This document shows positions 1 to 5,725 of a stretch of DNA of 8,790 bases, one piece after another. Position numbers and translations under genes: made by a program. Positions within the stretch are counted from its first letter, which is position 1. Every line of letters starts with the position of its first letter. This DNA is from an uncultured Bacteroidota bacterium (GTDB lineage Bacteria; Bacteroidota; Bacteroidia; Bacteroidales; CAIWKO01). The notes under the pieces were generated by a model that worked only from the letters and a program-made list of their open reading frames with translations, made no database searches and was not told where the DNA came from. The DNA lies in NCBI GenBank assembly GCA_937934705.1, contig CALGYY010000227.1, forward strand, positions 1 to 8,790. The letters are read 5' to 3'.

Positions 1-48
1 CGACCACCGAGATCTACACTCTTTCCCTACACGACGCTCTTCCGATCT
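1..48 (+). other. Illumina TruSeq universal adapter remnant (artefact)
   Basis: All 48 bases match the 3' part of the Illumina TruSeq universal adapter, from CGACCACCGAGATCT through ACGACGCTCTTCCGATCT, recognised from memory without mismatch. Genomic sequence begins at base 49. The likely cause is read-through of a short insert, or an untrimmed read, extending the assembly past the true contig end. This stretch should be masked and not interpreted biologically. Confidence 0.98.
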
Positions 49-95
49 ACATTCTAAGTGTTTTCATATTAATATATTATATATTTATAAATTAA
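49..95. other. AT-rich spacer downstream of def
   Basis: A 47-bp, almost purely A/T stretch between the adapter and the def stop codon. It contains a 15-bp palindrome with 7-bp arms (AATATAT T ATATATT, 71-85). There is no GC-rich stem followed by a T-run, so I cannot call it a terminator. What follows def in the genome is lost at the contig end. Confidence 0.5.
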
Positions 96-668
96 TTAGG
101 TTCTTTTCTTTTTCAGTACAGGGTAGATCATCTTATAATTCGGTTTAATATATCCTTTTGTGATATCAGAAAGTTTGCCTTTAAGCAGTACCTTCTTCAG
201 CGGCCCCACCTTGTCAACAAACAGTATCCCCTCGAGGTGGTCGTACTCATGCTGAATGATGCGCGACAGAATACCATCGTAAACTTCTTCGTGCTCTTTA
301 AAGTTCTCATCCACGTAGCGGATCCTGACATGGGTTTTGCGACTGATGTCTTCCCGTATCTCCGGGACACTCAGGCAGCCTTCGTTGAACACCCAGTCGG
401 TACCCATTGTTTCCGTAATGTACGGGTTGATGAAAATCTTCCTGAAACCTTTGGCTGCAGGGTATTCATCCGCATAATGATGGGCATCAATGATGAACAG
501 GCGGATGCTCCGGTTGACCTGAGGCGCTGCAAGTCCAACCCCGTTTGATGCGGCCATGGTTTCGAACATGTCGCTGATAAGTTCACTCAGACCCGGATAG
601 TCAGGGCTGATATCTTCTGATATTTTCCGCAGGTTGGGGTGACCGTATGCCACAATAGGGAGTATCAT
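96..668 (-). CDS. def: Peptide deformylase
   Basis: Metallohydrolase that removes the N-formyl group from the initiator methionine of nascent proteins at the ribosome exit. All three family signatures are present: GVGLAAPQ (residues 43-50), EGCLS (96-100, metal ligand Cys98) and HEYDH (140-144, ligands His140 and His144, catalytic Glu141). The length of 190 aa is normal for the family, and the lysine-rich C-terminal tail (LKKKRT) ends in TAA. The start ATG at 668-666 shares bases with the ruvX TGA (ATGA overlap), so the two genes are probably cotranscribed and translationally coupled. In many bacteria def pairs with fmt; here its upstream partner is ruvX. The gene is complete although it lies next to the contig end. 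Confidence 0.97.
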   Translation of the reverse strand: MILPIVAYGHPNLRKISEDISPDYPGLSELISDMFETMAASNGVGLAAPQVNRSIRLFIIDAHHYADEYPAAKGFRKIFINPYITETMGTDWVFNEGCLSVPEIREDISRKTHVRIRYVDENFKEHEEVYDGILSRIIQHEYDHLEGILFVDKVGPLKKVLLKGKLSDITKGYIKPNYKMIYPVLKKKRT

Positions 669-1096
669 GATCTGTCCATTTTATTCTGTATAAATCCGAG
701 GTATGACTGCAGTATGATCACGGCGCTTACCCGGTCTACGAGGGCTTTATCCCGACGGGCACTTTTCTTCAGGCCGGCATCGATCATCGTCTGAAATGCC
801 ATCTTCGAAGTGTAGCGTTCATCATACCGCTCCACCGGCATCTCAGGAAAGCGTTTGTTCAAGGCACGGATAAAGGTCACGATATGTTCTTCAATCGCCA
901 GTGTGCCAGACTTCATACCTATGGGCTGTCCAACCACAAAAAGATCCACCTTCTCACTCTTCAGATACGCATCCATGTAATACAATACACGGGCGGGCGA
1001 TAAGGTATCCAGCGAAGTGGCGATAATCCTTTCAGGATCTGTCACAGCCAATCCTACCCTCTTGCTTCCGTAATCTATGGCGACGATTCTACCCAT
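665..1096 (-). CDS. ruvX: RuvX/YqgF-family pre-16S rRNA nuclease
   Basis: RNase H-fold protein of the YqgF/RuvX family, tied in E. coli to 5' end maturation of 16S rRNA and first described as a putative Holliday junction resolvase. From the ATG at 1096 it has 143 aa, close to the usual ~140. Visible motifs are IDYGSKRVGLAV (7-18, acidic Asp8), VVGQPIG (54-60), DERYTSKMA (92-100, acidic Glu93) and a C-terminal Asp121 in ALVDRVSAVIILQSYL. The frame stays open to 1204, giving 36 extra residues. I reject that longer start because the family begins at MGRIVAIDYG and because a TAATTTTG promoter box at 1128-1121 lies between the two starts. It is followed by def with a 4-base overlap. Confidence 0.94.
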   Translation of the reverse strand: MGRIVAIDYGSKRVGLAVTDPERIIATSLDTLSPARVLYYMDAYLKSEKVDLFVVGQPIGMKSGTLAIEEHIVTFIRALNKRFPEMPVERYDERYTSKMAFQTMIDAGLKKSARRDKALVDRVSAVIILQSYLGFIQNKMDRS

Positions 1097-1120
1097 TTGC
1101 CGGTCAGTCAATTCGTGGTG

Positions 1121-1128
1121 CAAAATTA
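1121..1128 (-). promoter_or_regulatory. Probable -7 promoter box for ruvX-def
   Basis: On the minus strand this reads TAATTTTG, an exact match to the Bacteroidota -7 consensus TAnnTTTG, and it ends 24 bases before the ruvX ATG. I find no TTG at the usual 17-23 bases upstream, so the -33 half is missing or weak. It supports the short ruvX start. Confidence 0.5.
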
Positions 1129-1190
1129 ACATTTTTCCGGGCCCGATGCAGATACGGCTGAAGCAAGGCCCGAGATTCGGTGAATAATCG

Positions 1191-1198
1191 TAATTTTG
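1191..1198 (+). promoter_or_regulatory. Probable -7 promoter box for dapD
   Basis: TAATTTTG matches the Bacteroidota -7 consensus TAnnTTTG and ends 17 bases before the dapD ATG at 1216, which would leave a leader of roughly 10 bases. No -33 TTG is seen at 17-23 bases upstream. The box is identical to the one facing ruvX on the other strand. Confidence 0.45.
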
Positions 1199-1215
1199 AA
1201 TCAAATAAATGTATC

Positions 1216-2031
1216 ATGGAAGATATCCGCAAGATCATTGAACAGGCCTGGGATCAACGGGAAATGCTGAAAGACGATCAGGTTAAAAAGAAGATACGCG
1301 GCGTGATAGACCTGCTGAACGAAGGAAAGCTCAGAGTTGCTGAACCTACTTCCGGCGGCTGGAAAGTCAATGAGTGGGTCAAAAAAGCTGTGATCCTGTA
1401 TTTTCCGGTGAGCGAAATGGAAACCTCCTCTGCCGGGCCTCTGGAATTCTACGATAAGATACCGCTTAAAAGAAATTATAAAGAACTGGGGATCAGGGTT
1501 GTTCCACATGGCATTGCTCGTCATGGCGCTTATATCGCCCCGGGGGTCGTGATGATGCCATCCTATGTCAACATTGGCGCATGGGTCGACAGCGGAACTA
1601 TGGTCGACACCTGGGCTACCGTGGGCTCCTGCGCTCAGATTGGCAAAAACGTACACCTCAGCGGGGGTGTCGGGATTGGTGGTGTTCTGGAGCCCGTGCA
1701 GGCAGCACCGGTGGTCATAGAAGACGATTGCTTTATCGGTTCCCGGTCCATCATCGTGGAAGGTGTGCGCGTGTGCCGCGAAGCCGTCATCGGAGCCAAT
1801 ACGGTCATCACCATGTCAAGCCGCATTATTGATGTTTCTGGCAAAGAATCAGTTGAATATCAGGGTATTGTTCCTGAACGTTCAGTTGTAATACCCGGGA
1901 CCTTCAACAAGGAGTTTCCTGCCGGAACCTATCCTGTACCCTGTGCTTTGATCATTGGAAAGCGGAAAGAATCCACCAACCGGAAAACCTCGCTCAACGA
2001 GGCTCTGAGGGATTTCTCGCTGGCGGTATAG
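1216..2031 (+). CDS. dapD: 2,3,4,5-tetrahydropyridine-2,6-dicarboxylate N-succinyltransferase
   Basis: Cytoplasmic enzyme of the succinylase branch of lysine/diaminopimelate synthesis. It transfers succinyl from succinyl-CoA to tetrahydrodipicolinate. At 271 aa it is close to the E. coli enzyme (about 274). It has a helical N-terminal domain (1-100) and then a left-handed beta-helix of hexapeptide repeats (about 104-200) with the DapD signatures VNIGAWVDSGTMVDTWATVG (118-137), NVHLSGGVGIGGVLEP (145-160) and IEDDCFIGSRS (168-178). The C-terminal stretch VVIPGTF (224-230) is also typical. A GTG at 1180 would add 12 residues, but it lies upstream of the putative -7 box and E. coli DapD has no such extension, so I use ATG 1216. 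Many Bacteroides species use the DapL aminotransferase instead, so this gene tells something about the lineage. Confidence 0.97.
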   Translation: MEDIRKIIEQAWDQREMLKDDQVKKKIRGVIDLLNEGKLRVAEPTSGGWKVNEWVKKAVILYFPVSEMETSSAGPLEFYDKIPLKRNYKELGIRVVPHGIARHGAYIAPGVVMMPSYVNIGAWVDSGTMVDTWATVGSCAQIGKNVHLSGGVGIGGVLEPVQAAPVVIEDDCFIGSRSIIVEGVRVCREAVIGANTVITMSSRIIDVSGKESVEYQGIVPERSVVIPGTFNKEFPAGTYPVPCALIIGKRKESTNRKTSLNEALRDFSLAV

Positions 2032-2102
2032 ATCTGATTGACCCGTCGGATATTCTCTTTGTCTGGAATATGGAGAATTGCAGCTTCAATTTTGCTGACT
2101 TC

Positions 2103-2133
2103 TTTGCTTTCCGGTGAAATTTTGTTATATTTG
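2103..2133 (+). promoter_or_regulatory. Bacteroidota-type promoter for the Gre-like gene
   Basis: TTTG (2103-2106), a 19-base spacer and TATATTTG (2126-2133) together match the -33 TTTG / -7 TAnnTTTG consensus of Bacteroides and Flavobacterium. It is the best promoter match in the window. Transcription would start near 2138-2142 and leave a leader of roughly 90 bases before the ATG at 2230. Confidence 0.65.
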
Positions 2134-2142
2134 TATAACAAA
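2121..2142. repeat. 22-bp perfect palindrome overlapping the -7 box
   Basis: Arms TTTGTTATA (2121-2129) and TATAACAAA (2134-2142) are exact reverse complements around a TTTG centre. The -7 element (2126-2133) lies inside it. The position suits a repressor operator; as RNA it would be an AU-rich hairpin with no T-run after it, so a terminator is less likely. Confidence 0.6.
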
Positions 2143-2180
2143 CCCTGAACAAACTTTCCCTCACATTATCTGCCACTGCA

Positions 2181-2207
2181 ATGACCATAAAAGGGTCCGT
2201 GGAATAA
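2181..2207 (+). other. Possible 8-codon upstream ORF
   Basis: ATG at 2181 opens MTIKGSVE and ends at TAA 2205-2207 within the predicted leader of the Gre-like gene. There is no evidence that it is translated; it may be chance. Confidence 0.2.
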
Positions 2208-2219
2208 CAACGAAAAAAA

Positions 2220-2237
2220 ATGAAAGGCGATGGATAA
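2220..2237 (+). other. Possible 5-codon upstream ORF overlapping the Gre-like start
   Basis: ATG at 2220, after an eight-base A-run, opens MKGDG and stops at TAA 2235-2237, just inside the Gre-like gene whose ATG is at 2230. A ribosome starting at 2220 would terminate next to the real start codon. This could permit reinitiation or competition, or be chance. Confidence 0.25.
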
Positions 2238-2682
2238 ACTGAAAATAAAAAAGGCACTGCTGGATGAATGCCTGAAGAGGCACAGGAAGAATGCCGATGT
2301 ATATATTGCCTCTATGCAGGAGGCCCAGCAAAGTGCCAATGAATATGGCAATCCTGAAGACTGGTTCGACACCTACAAGGCCGATCTTCTGAATAAGCGT
2401 GATATGCTGAGTCAGCAGCTGACGAAAGTCATGGACGAGATTAAAGTCCTGGAACGTATTGACCTCTCGCGCGAGAATTCCAGCGTGAGTTTCGGAAGCA
2501 TTGTCAGCACTAAAGATCAGAAGATGTTTATCAGCGTAGGGATTGGAAAAATCCAGCTTGGAAAAGATGTGTATTATGCCATTTCACCTTCTGTCCCCAT
2601 TTTTGCATCCATGCGCGACCTGAAAAAGGGCGACAGTTTTGATTTCAGAGGAAAGAAGATCAAAATTCTTGATCTTTTCTGA
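2230..2682 (+). CDS. GreA/GreB-like transcription factor family protein
   Basis: A 150-aa protein with Gre-factor layout. Residues 1-80 form two predicted helices suited to a coiled-coil hairpin, with the turn around 38-48 (acidic residues in NPEDWFDTYKAD). Residues 85-150 resemble the Gre C-terminal domain that docks on RNA polymerase: SFGSIV (87-92), ISVGIGKIQL (101-110), ISPSVPIF (118-125), KKGDSFDFRGKKIKILDLF (132-150). Similar ~150-aa proteins are common in Bacteroidota and, as I recall, are sometimes mislabelled '3-oxoacyl-ACP synthase'. The inferred role is binding in the RNA polymerase secondary channel; whether it stimulates transcript cleavage cannot be read here. The start at ATG 2230 follows AAAGG by 2 bases. 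It has its own promoter and stands alone, converging on the deacylase gene with 30 bp between stops. Confidence 0.75.
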   Translation: MDKLKIKKALLDECLKRHRKNADVYIASMQEAQQSANEYGNPEDWFDTYKADLLNKRDMLSQQLTKVMDEIKVLERIDLSRENSSVSFGSIVSTKDQKMFISVGIGKIQLGKDVYYAISPSVPIFASMRDLKKGDSFDFRGKKIKILDLF

Positions 2683-2712
2683 GATTGTATAATGAATACC
2701 GCCACTTCGTTT

Positions 2713-3210
2713 TCAGGAGTAAAGCTCCAGAAATTCATATGTATTGCCCCGGGCGTCCAGAAAACGGATGAAATCTGCTGTGGCGATCACCAGCGAAGCG
2801 GTATTGTCGTTGGGGTGAAAACTGATGCGTGCATGGTCTTTGAGCCGGATATCGATGAACAGGTGCACATGCCTGCTCTGGTCATGAATCAAACCGAATG
2901 GGCTGACTGATCCCGGACTCAAGCCAAGGTAGGTCTGCATCCGGTGTTCAGAGGCAAAGCTCAGTTTCCCCTGTCGCAGACGCGACTCCAGTTCCCTGAC
3001 GTTCAGTTCCCGCAGATAGTGAAATATGACCAGGTAATGGCGGTTTCCCTTATGGTTCCTGAAAAAAAGGTTCTTGCAATGGGCCGCTTCAATATCCTTC
3101 CAGTATAATGCCGCAATGTCTACAGTCGGTGCGGGAGGGTGCTCATAGTAAATGAACGGAATCTCCAATTCCTCCAGCTCGCGATACACCATCGGGTCTC
3201 CCCTGTACAT
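2713..3210 (-). CDS. proX: Prolyl-tRNA deacylase domain protein (YbaK/ProX family)
   Basis: Stand-alone trans-editing protein of the YbaK/EbsC superfamily, ProX/PrdX type. This group hydrolyses Ala-tRNA(Pro) misacylated by prolyl-tRNA synthetase. At 165 aa it is one full domain. Family motifs are EHPPAPTV (23-30), AAHCKNLFFRN (42-52, with conserved Lys46), KLSFAS (82-87), LGLSPGSVSPFGLIHD (95-110) and FHPNDNTAS (131-139). The ATG at 3210 shares one base with the coaE stop (TGATG), a coupling arrangement. A GTG at 3213 adds one residue, and an ATG at 3192 (MVYRELEELEIPF) is a plausible shorter start. It is the last gene of the nusB-coaE cluster. The family call is strong; specificity for Ala-tRNA(Pro) rather than Cys-tRNA(Pro) is inferred from the ProX-like GSVSPFGL motif. 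Confidence 0.88.
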   Translation of the reverse strand: MYRGDPMVYRELEELEIPFIYYEHPPAPTVDIAALYWKDIEAAHCKNLFFRNHKGNRHYLVIFHYLRELNVRELESRLRQGKLSFASEHRMQTYLGLSPGSVSPFGLIHDQSRHVHLFIDIRLKDHARISFHPNDNTASLVIATADFIRFLDARGNTYEFLELYS

Positions 3211-3800
3211 CACTTCTCCTCTTTTTTCAAAAGAATTTCATGAATGGCGAGCACCTGGGGAATCAGCATTCGTTCTCCATCATTCATAATGAGGTAATCA
3301 GAGAGTTTTGCTTTCTCTTCCGGGTCCATCTGGTTTTTCATCCGCTGCTCAACTTCTTTACGACTCAGCAGATCACGCTGCATCACCCTGTTTATGCAAA
3401 CGCCTGCAGGGGCATAAACACATATGATTCCGTCGAAACCTTCATTCAACCCGGCTTCGAATAATATGGCATACTCAAGGATCACATAAGGAGCCGAAGG
3501 ATGTTCTGCTTTCCACTGTTCAAATGCCCGCATAACTTCGGGATGGATGATCCCGTTCAGGGCCTGCAGCAGTGAAGCCTGACTGAAGACCAGCGAGGCG
3601 ACATATTTACGGTTGATCTGCTCACCGGTGTATGCTTCTTCTCCGAGCAAATCCATCACCCGTTTTTTGACCTCCGGTACGGTATAAAGTTGCATCGCAC
3701 TGATATCAGCCTGAAAGACGGGAATCCCCGCAATACTAAAAATTCGGCCGGCGGTGCTTTTCCCGCTCCCTATCCCGCCGGTCAAGCCGTAAGACTTCAT
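3210..3800 (-). CDS. coaE: Dephospho-CoA kinase
   Basis: Catalyses the last step of coenzyme A synthesis, ATP-dependent phosphorylation of the 3'-hydroxyl of dephospho-CoA in the cytoplasm. At 196 aa it has the usual family length (~200). The Walker A P-loop GGIGSGKST is at residues 8-16 (Lys14). Further family features are PVFQAD (27-32, acidic Asp32), the IIHPEV motif near 84-89, the stretch ILEYAILFEAGL in the middle, and RDLLSRKEVEQRMKNQ in the lid. Bacteroidota members often carry such small changes from the DAD motif of other phyla. The start ATG (3800-3798) overlaps the ybbR-like TGA by ATGA, and the stop overlaps the deacylase start, so three genes are tightly coupled. Confidence 0.96.
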   Translation of the reverse strand: MKSYGLTGGIGSGKSTAGRIFSIAGIPVFQADISAMQLYTVPEVKKRVMDLLGEEAYTGEQINRKYVASLVFSQASLLQALNGIIHPEVMRAFEQWKAEHPSAPYVILEYAILFEAGLNEGFDGIICVYAPAGVCINRVMQRDLLSRKEVEQRMKNQMDPEEKAKLSDYLIMNDGERMLIPQVLAIHEILLKKEEK

Positions 3801-4801
3801 TTTGACAAGATGAATTCCACCCTTTCAGGCTCAATGGCCATCAGTTCGGTATAGTCCGGTGCTGCAATCAGCATCACTTTCAGTTTGCCTTTATCATCTC
3901 TGATAGCATGTGCCGCATTAACACTCACCCGTATCATCTCAGGTTTGATCCTTTTATAGTCTCTTACTGCGTGACGGAGAACCACGCTGACCTCCCGGGG
4001 ATAGGTCTTGATCGATAATCCCGCCGGCAGGCTGTCTACCTCAAGAGGTACGGTAAAACGGGACTCCGTATACTCTGCTACCGGTATGATCAGCCTGATG
4101 TATTCATGGTCGAAACGCAGATTGCCGTCCATCTTTCCGGGATGAAGAGGCAGGGTAACATTCTGACTTTCACTGATATTGTTGAGAACCAGGTGATCGG
4201 GCACTACGAAGCGCAGGGTGTCGACCTGTTCGCGGGGGCCTGTAACAAGCACACTGTCGGGCATCACATACATCCGGTCATATAAACCAAACTGCTTCTG
4301 ATAGCTGATGTCGATGCTGGGGCGTACAGGAACTTTTCTTGATGCTGCATGTTCAAAACGAAAATGCAGGGAACCGGGATATACTGCACTGAGCTTTTCA
4401 TTTCTTGACAGGCCCGACTGAATCGCGCTATACAGGTCCGAAGTGGGGAGGCTGGCATCAAAAAAGGTCCCGTTTTTCCGTGTTTTGAGACGGCTAAGAT
4501 CAATTTCCACCTTACGCGGGGGATTATGAAAACGTCTGTAAAGGGTGAAATATCCGCTGGCCCTGACCGCAAGGGTGAGAAGTGTATCGGGCTTTCTGGT
4601 CAGCACCTTTTCGGCAGGGAAATTCTGATAAGTGACATAGCATACCGTTTCATAGGTATACTCTTTTGAAAGTTTGATCATGAACCAAATGCAGGTAGCA
4701 ATAGCCAAACATACCAGAAAAACCTGGATCTGCTTTTTTGAGCGGACCTCAGGTTCCTGAGATGGTGTGGATTTACGGTCGCCGTTGTCCATGTGATTCA
4801 T
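3797..4801 (-). CDS. YbbR-like (CdaR-type) membrane-anchored protein
   Basis: A 334-aa protein with a short charged cytoplasmic N-terminus, one membrane segment (about 24-43) and a large external part made of YbbR-like beta modules, for example the region with VPVRPSI, YVMPDSVLVTGPREQVDTL and PLEVDSLPAGL. In Firmicutes CdaR binds and regulates the diadenylate cyclase CdaA. Here no cdaA is adjacent; the neighbours are yajC and coaE, an arrangement I recall as common in Bacteroidota. The role is therefore open and may lie in envelope upkeep. ATG 4801 is used; an in-frame ATG three codons later (4792) is equally possible. It follows yajC after 55 bp and overlaps coaE by ATGA. Confidence 0.82.
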   Translation of the reverse strand: MNHMDNGDRKSTPSQEPEVRSKKQIQVFLVCLAIATCIWFMIKLSKEYTYETVCYVTYQNFPAEKVLTRKPDTLLTLAVRASGYFTLYRRFHNPPRKVEIDLSRLKTRKNGTFFDASLPTSDLYSAIQSGLSRNEKLSAVYPGSLHFRFEHAASRKVPVRPSIDISYQKQFGLYDRMYVMPDSVLVTGPREQVDTLRFVVPDHLVLNNISESQNVTLPLHPGKMDGNLRFDHEYIRLIIPVAEYTESRFTVPLEVDSLPAGLSIKTYPREVSVVLRHAVRDYKRIKPEMIRVSVNAAHAIRDDKGKLKVMLIAAPDYTELMAIEPERVEFILSK

Positions 4802-4856
4802 GAGTATGCACGGTCTGACACCTCCGTAACTGCCCTGATCAGGGGCCGGGGATCAA
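4802..4856. other. yajC-ybbR gap with 12-bp palindrome
   Basis: A 55-bp gap inside the otherwise tight cluster. It contains the perfect palindrome CCCTGATCAGGG (4833-4844), with a further GATC copy at 4851-4854. I see no -7 box. It may be an RNA processing or protein-binding site, or simply a spacer. Confidence 0.35.
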
Positions 4857-5180
4857 TTAGTCACCGGCTACCTGGGATGCAATGGAGGCTTTCTCAACTT
4901 TCAGCCTTCCCTGTCCCTCGGTCTCGAGAATCACAGTGGTTTCGTTCACTTCCGCGATCCTTCCGTGAACACCTCCTGCGGTGATCACTTTGTCACCTTT
5001 TTTGAGATTCTCCCTGAAAGCACGGAGTTCTTTATTGCGCTTTGACTGCGGCCTGATAAAAAAGAAATAGAAAACAACTGCAATCAGGGCAAACATGATA
5101 ACGGTCTGCCAGATACTGCCACCACCTTGCTGGCCTGCACCTGTGCCGCCACCAAACAATAAAACATGTAAAAGATTCAT
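4857..5180 (-). CDS. yajC: YajC, preprotein translocase accessory subunit
   Basis: Small inner-membrane protein that associates with SecDF and SecYEG during protein export. At 107 aa it has normal length. A Gly/Gln-rich N-terminus (10-22) precedes a single membrane helix (about 24-42). The YajC signature FIRPQSKRNKE (41-51) follows, then the conserved cytoplasmic domain with LKKGDKVITAGGVHGRIAEV (59-78) and a short strand-rich tail. It starts 29 bp after the DUF1573 lipoprotein stop and probably shares its transcript. secDF and yidC are not in the window. Confidence 0.95.
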   Translation of the reverse strand: MNLLHVLLFGGGTGAGQQGGGSIWQTVIMFALIAVVFYFFFIRPQSKRNKELRAFRENLKKGDKVITAGGVHGRIAEVNETTVILETEGQGRLKVEKASIASQVAGD

Positions 5181-5209
5181 AAATGATTAGATTGGATTCT
5201 GCGTTAATA

Positions 5210-5671
5210 TTAATTTTCGGGTAATACAACTTCCGCCCTCACAGTCAGCACCTTGGTGTTTGGCTGTGTATTGGCTGAAAGGGTCACTGTTTTCGTTTGC
5301 ATGCCTTTTTTGCCTTCACTGTTGAATGCAATGGACACCTGCCCGCTCTCTCCCGGCTTCACCGGTTTCTTCGGATAATCCGCAACCGTACAGCCACACG
5401 TGGCTTTCTGACTGGAGATGACCAGATCACGTTTTCCGACGTTTTTGAATTTAAAGACGAAAGATACCTGCTCTCCCTGCACGATGCGACCAAAATCATG
5501 CTCTTCGGTTTCAAACTCAAACACCGGCAAATCTTCCATATTCACGTCGCCATCGGCCGTATTGGGATTGTTTACAACTTCCCTTGGATCTACCTGATCG
5601 CTGCCGCTGCCGCAGGATGGCAATACCGCCGCACAGGCCAGCAATAAAACCAATATCAAAATTGTCCTCAT
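5210..5671 (-). CDS. DUF1573 lipoprotein
   Basis: Predicted 153-aa lipoprotein. The start at ATG 5671 gives a signal peptide of Arg2, a hydrophobic core (4-17) and the lipobox LPSC with Cys20 as the lipidated residue. The frame is open to 5725, but the 18 extra residues would bury the signal peptide, and a -7 box lies in that stretch. After an acidic linker (30-50), residues 50-150 form one DUF1573 domain of Ig-like/ASH type: HDFGRIVQGEQVSFVFKFKN (58-77), the hallmark TCGCTVADYP (91-100) and KPGESGQVSIAF (105-116). This family is very common in Bacteroidota and its function is unknown. It sits between nusB and yajC, which suggests an envelope housekeeping role; that is inference only. Confidence 0.88.
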   Translation of the reverse strand: MRTILILVLLLACAAVLPSCGSGSDQVDPREVVNNPNTADGDVNMEDLPVFEFETEEHDFGRIVQGEQVSFVFKFKNVGKRDLVISSQKATCGCTVADYPKKPVKPGESGQVSIAFNSEGKKGMQTKTVTLSANTQPNTKVLTVRAEVVLPEN

Positions 5672-5683
5672 AGCGCAATCAAA

Positions 5684-5695
5684 TTTGCATGCAAA
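5684..5695. repeat. 12-bp perfect palindrome at the internal promoter
   Basis: TTTGCATGCAAA is its own reverse complement and overlaps the end of the predicted -7 box, near the expected transcription start. It could be an operator or chance. Confidence 0.35.
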
Positions 5696-5725
5696 GATAA
5701 TAAATTCCTGCTGACCGGAACTCAA
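5692..5725 (-). promoter_or_regulatory. Probable internal promoter before the DUF1573 lipoprotein
   Basis: On the minus strand TTG (5725-5723), a 23-base spacer and TATCTTTG (5699-5692) fit the loose Bacteroidota consensus TTG N17-23 TAnnTTTG. It lies within the end of nusB and its gap, 20 bases before the ATG at 5671. It could let the DUF1573-yajC-ybbR-coaE-proX part be transcribed without nusB. Confidence 0.5.

Larger units (their letters stand above)
2032..2229. other. Intergenic region, dapD to Gre-like gene
   Basis: A 198-bp gap between two plus-strand genes. It carries a 6-bp inverted repeat (ATTCTC 2052-2057 / GAGAAT 2073-2078) with a 15-base loop and no T-run, too weak to call a terminator. 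It also carries a good promoter (2103-2133), a palindrome (2121-2142) and two very short upstream ORFs (2181-2207 and 2220-2237). Confidence 0.6.

Noticed and set aside
1097..1204. N-terminal extension of ruvX
   Set aside because: The 36 residues lack family similarity and lie across the predicted -7 box.
2052..2078. dapD rho-independent terminator
   Set aside because: A 6-bp AT-rich stem with a 15-base loop and no T-run is too weak to call.
2692..2910. Plus-strand frame after the Gre-like gene
   Set aside because: Antisense shadow of the prolyl-tRNA deacylase gene, whose family motifs are clear on the minus strand.
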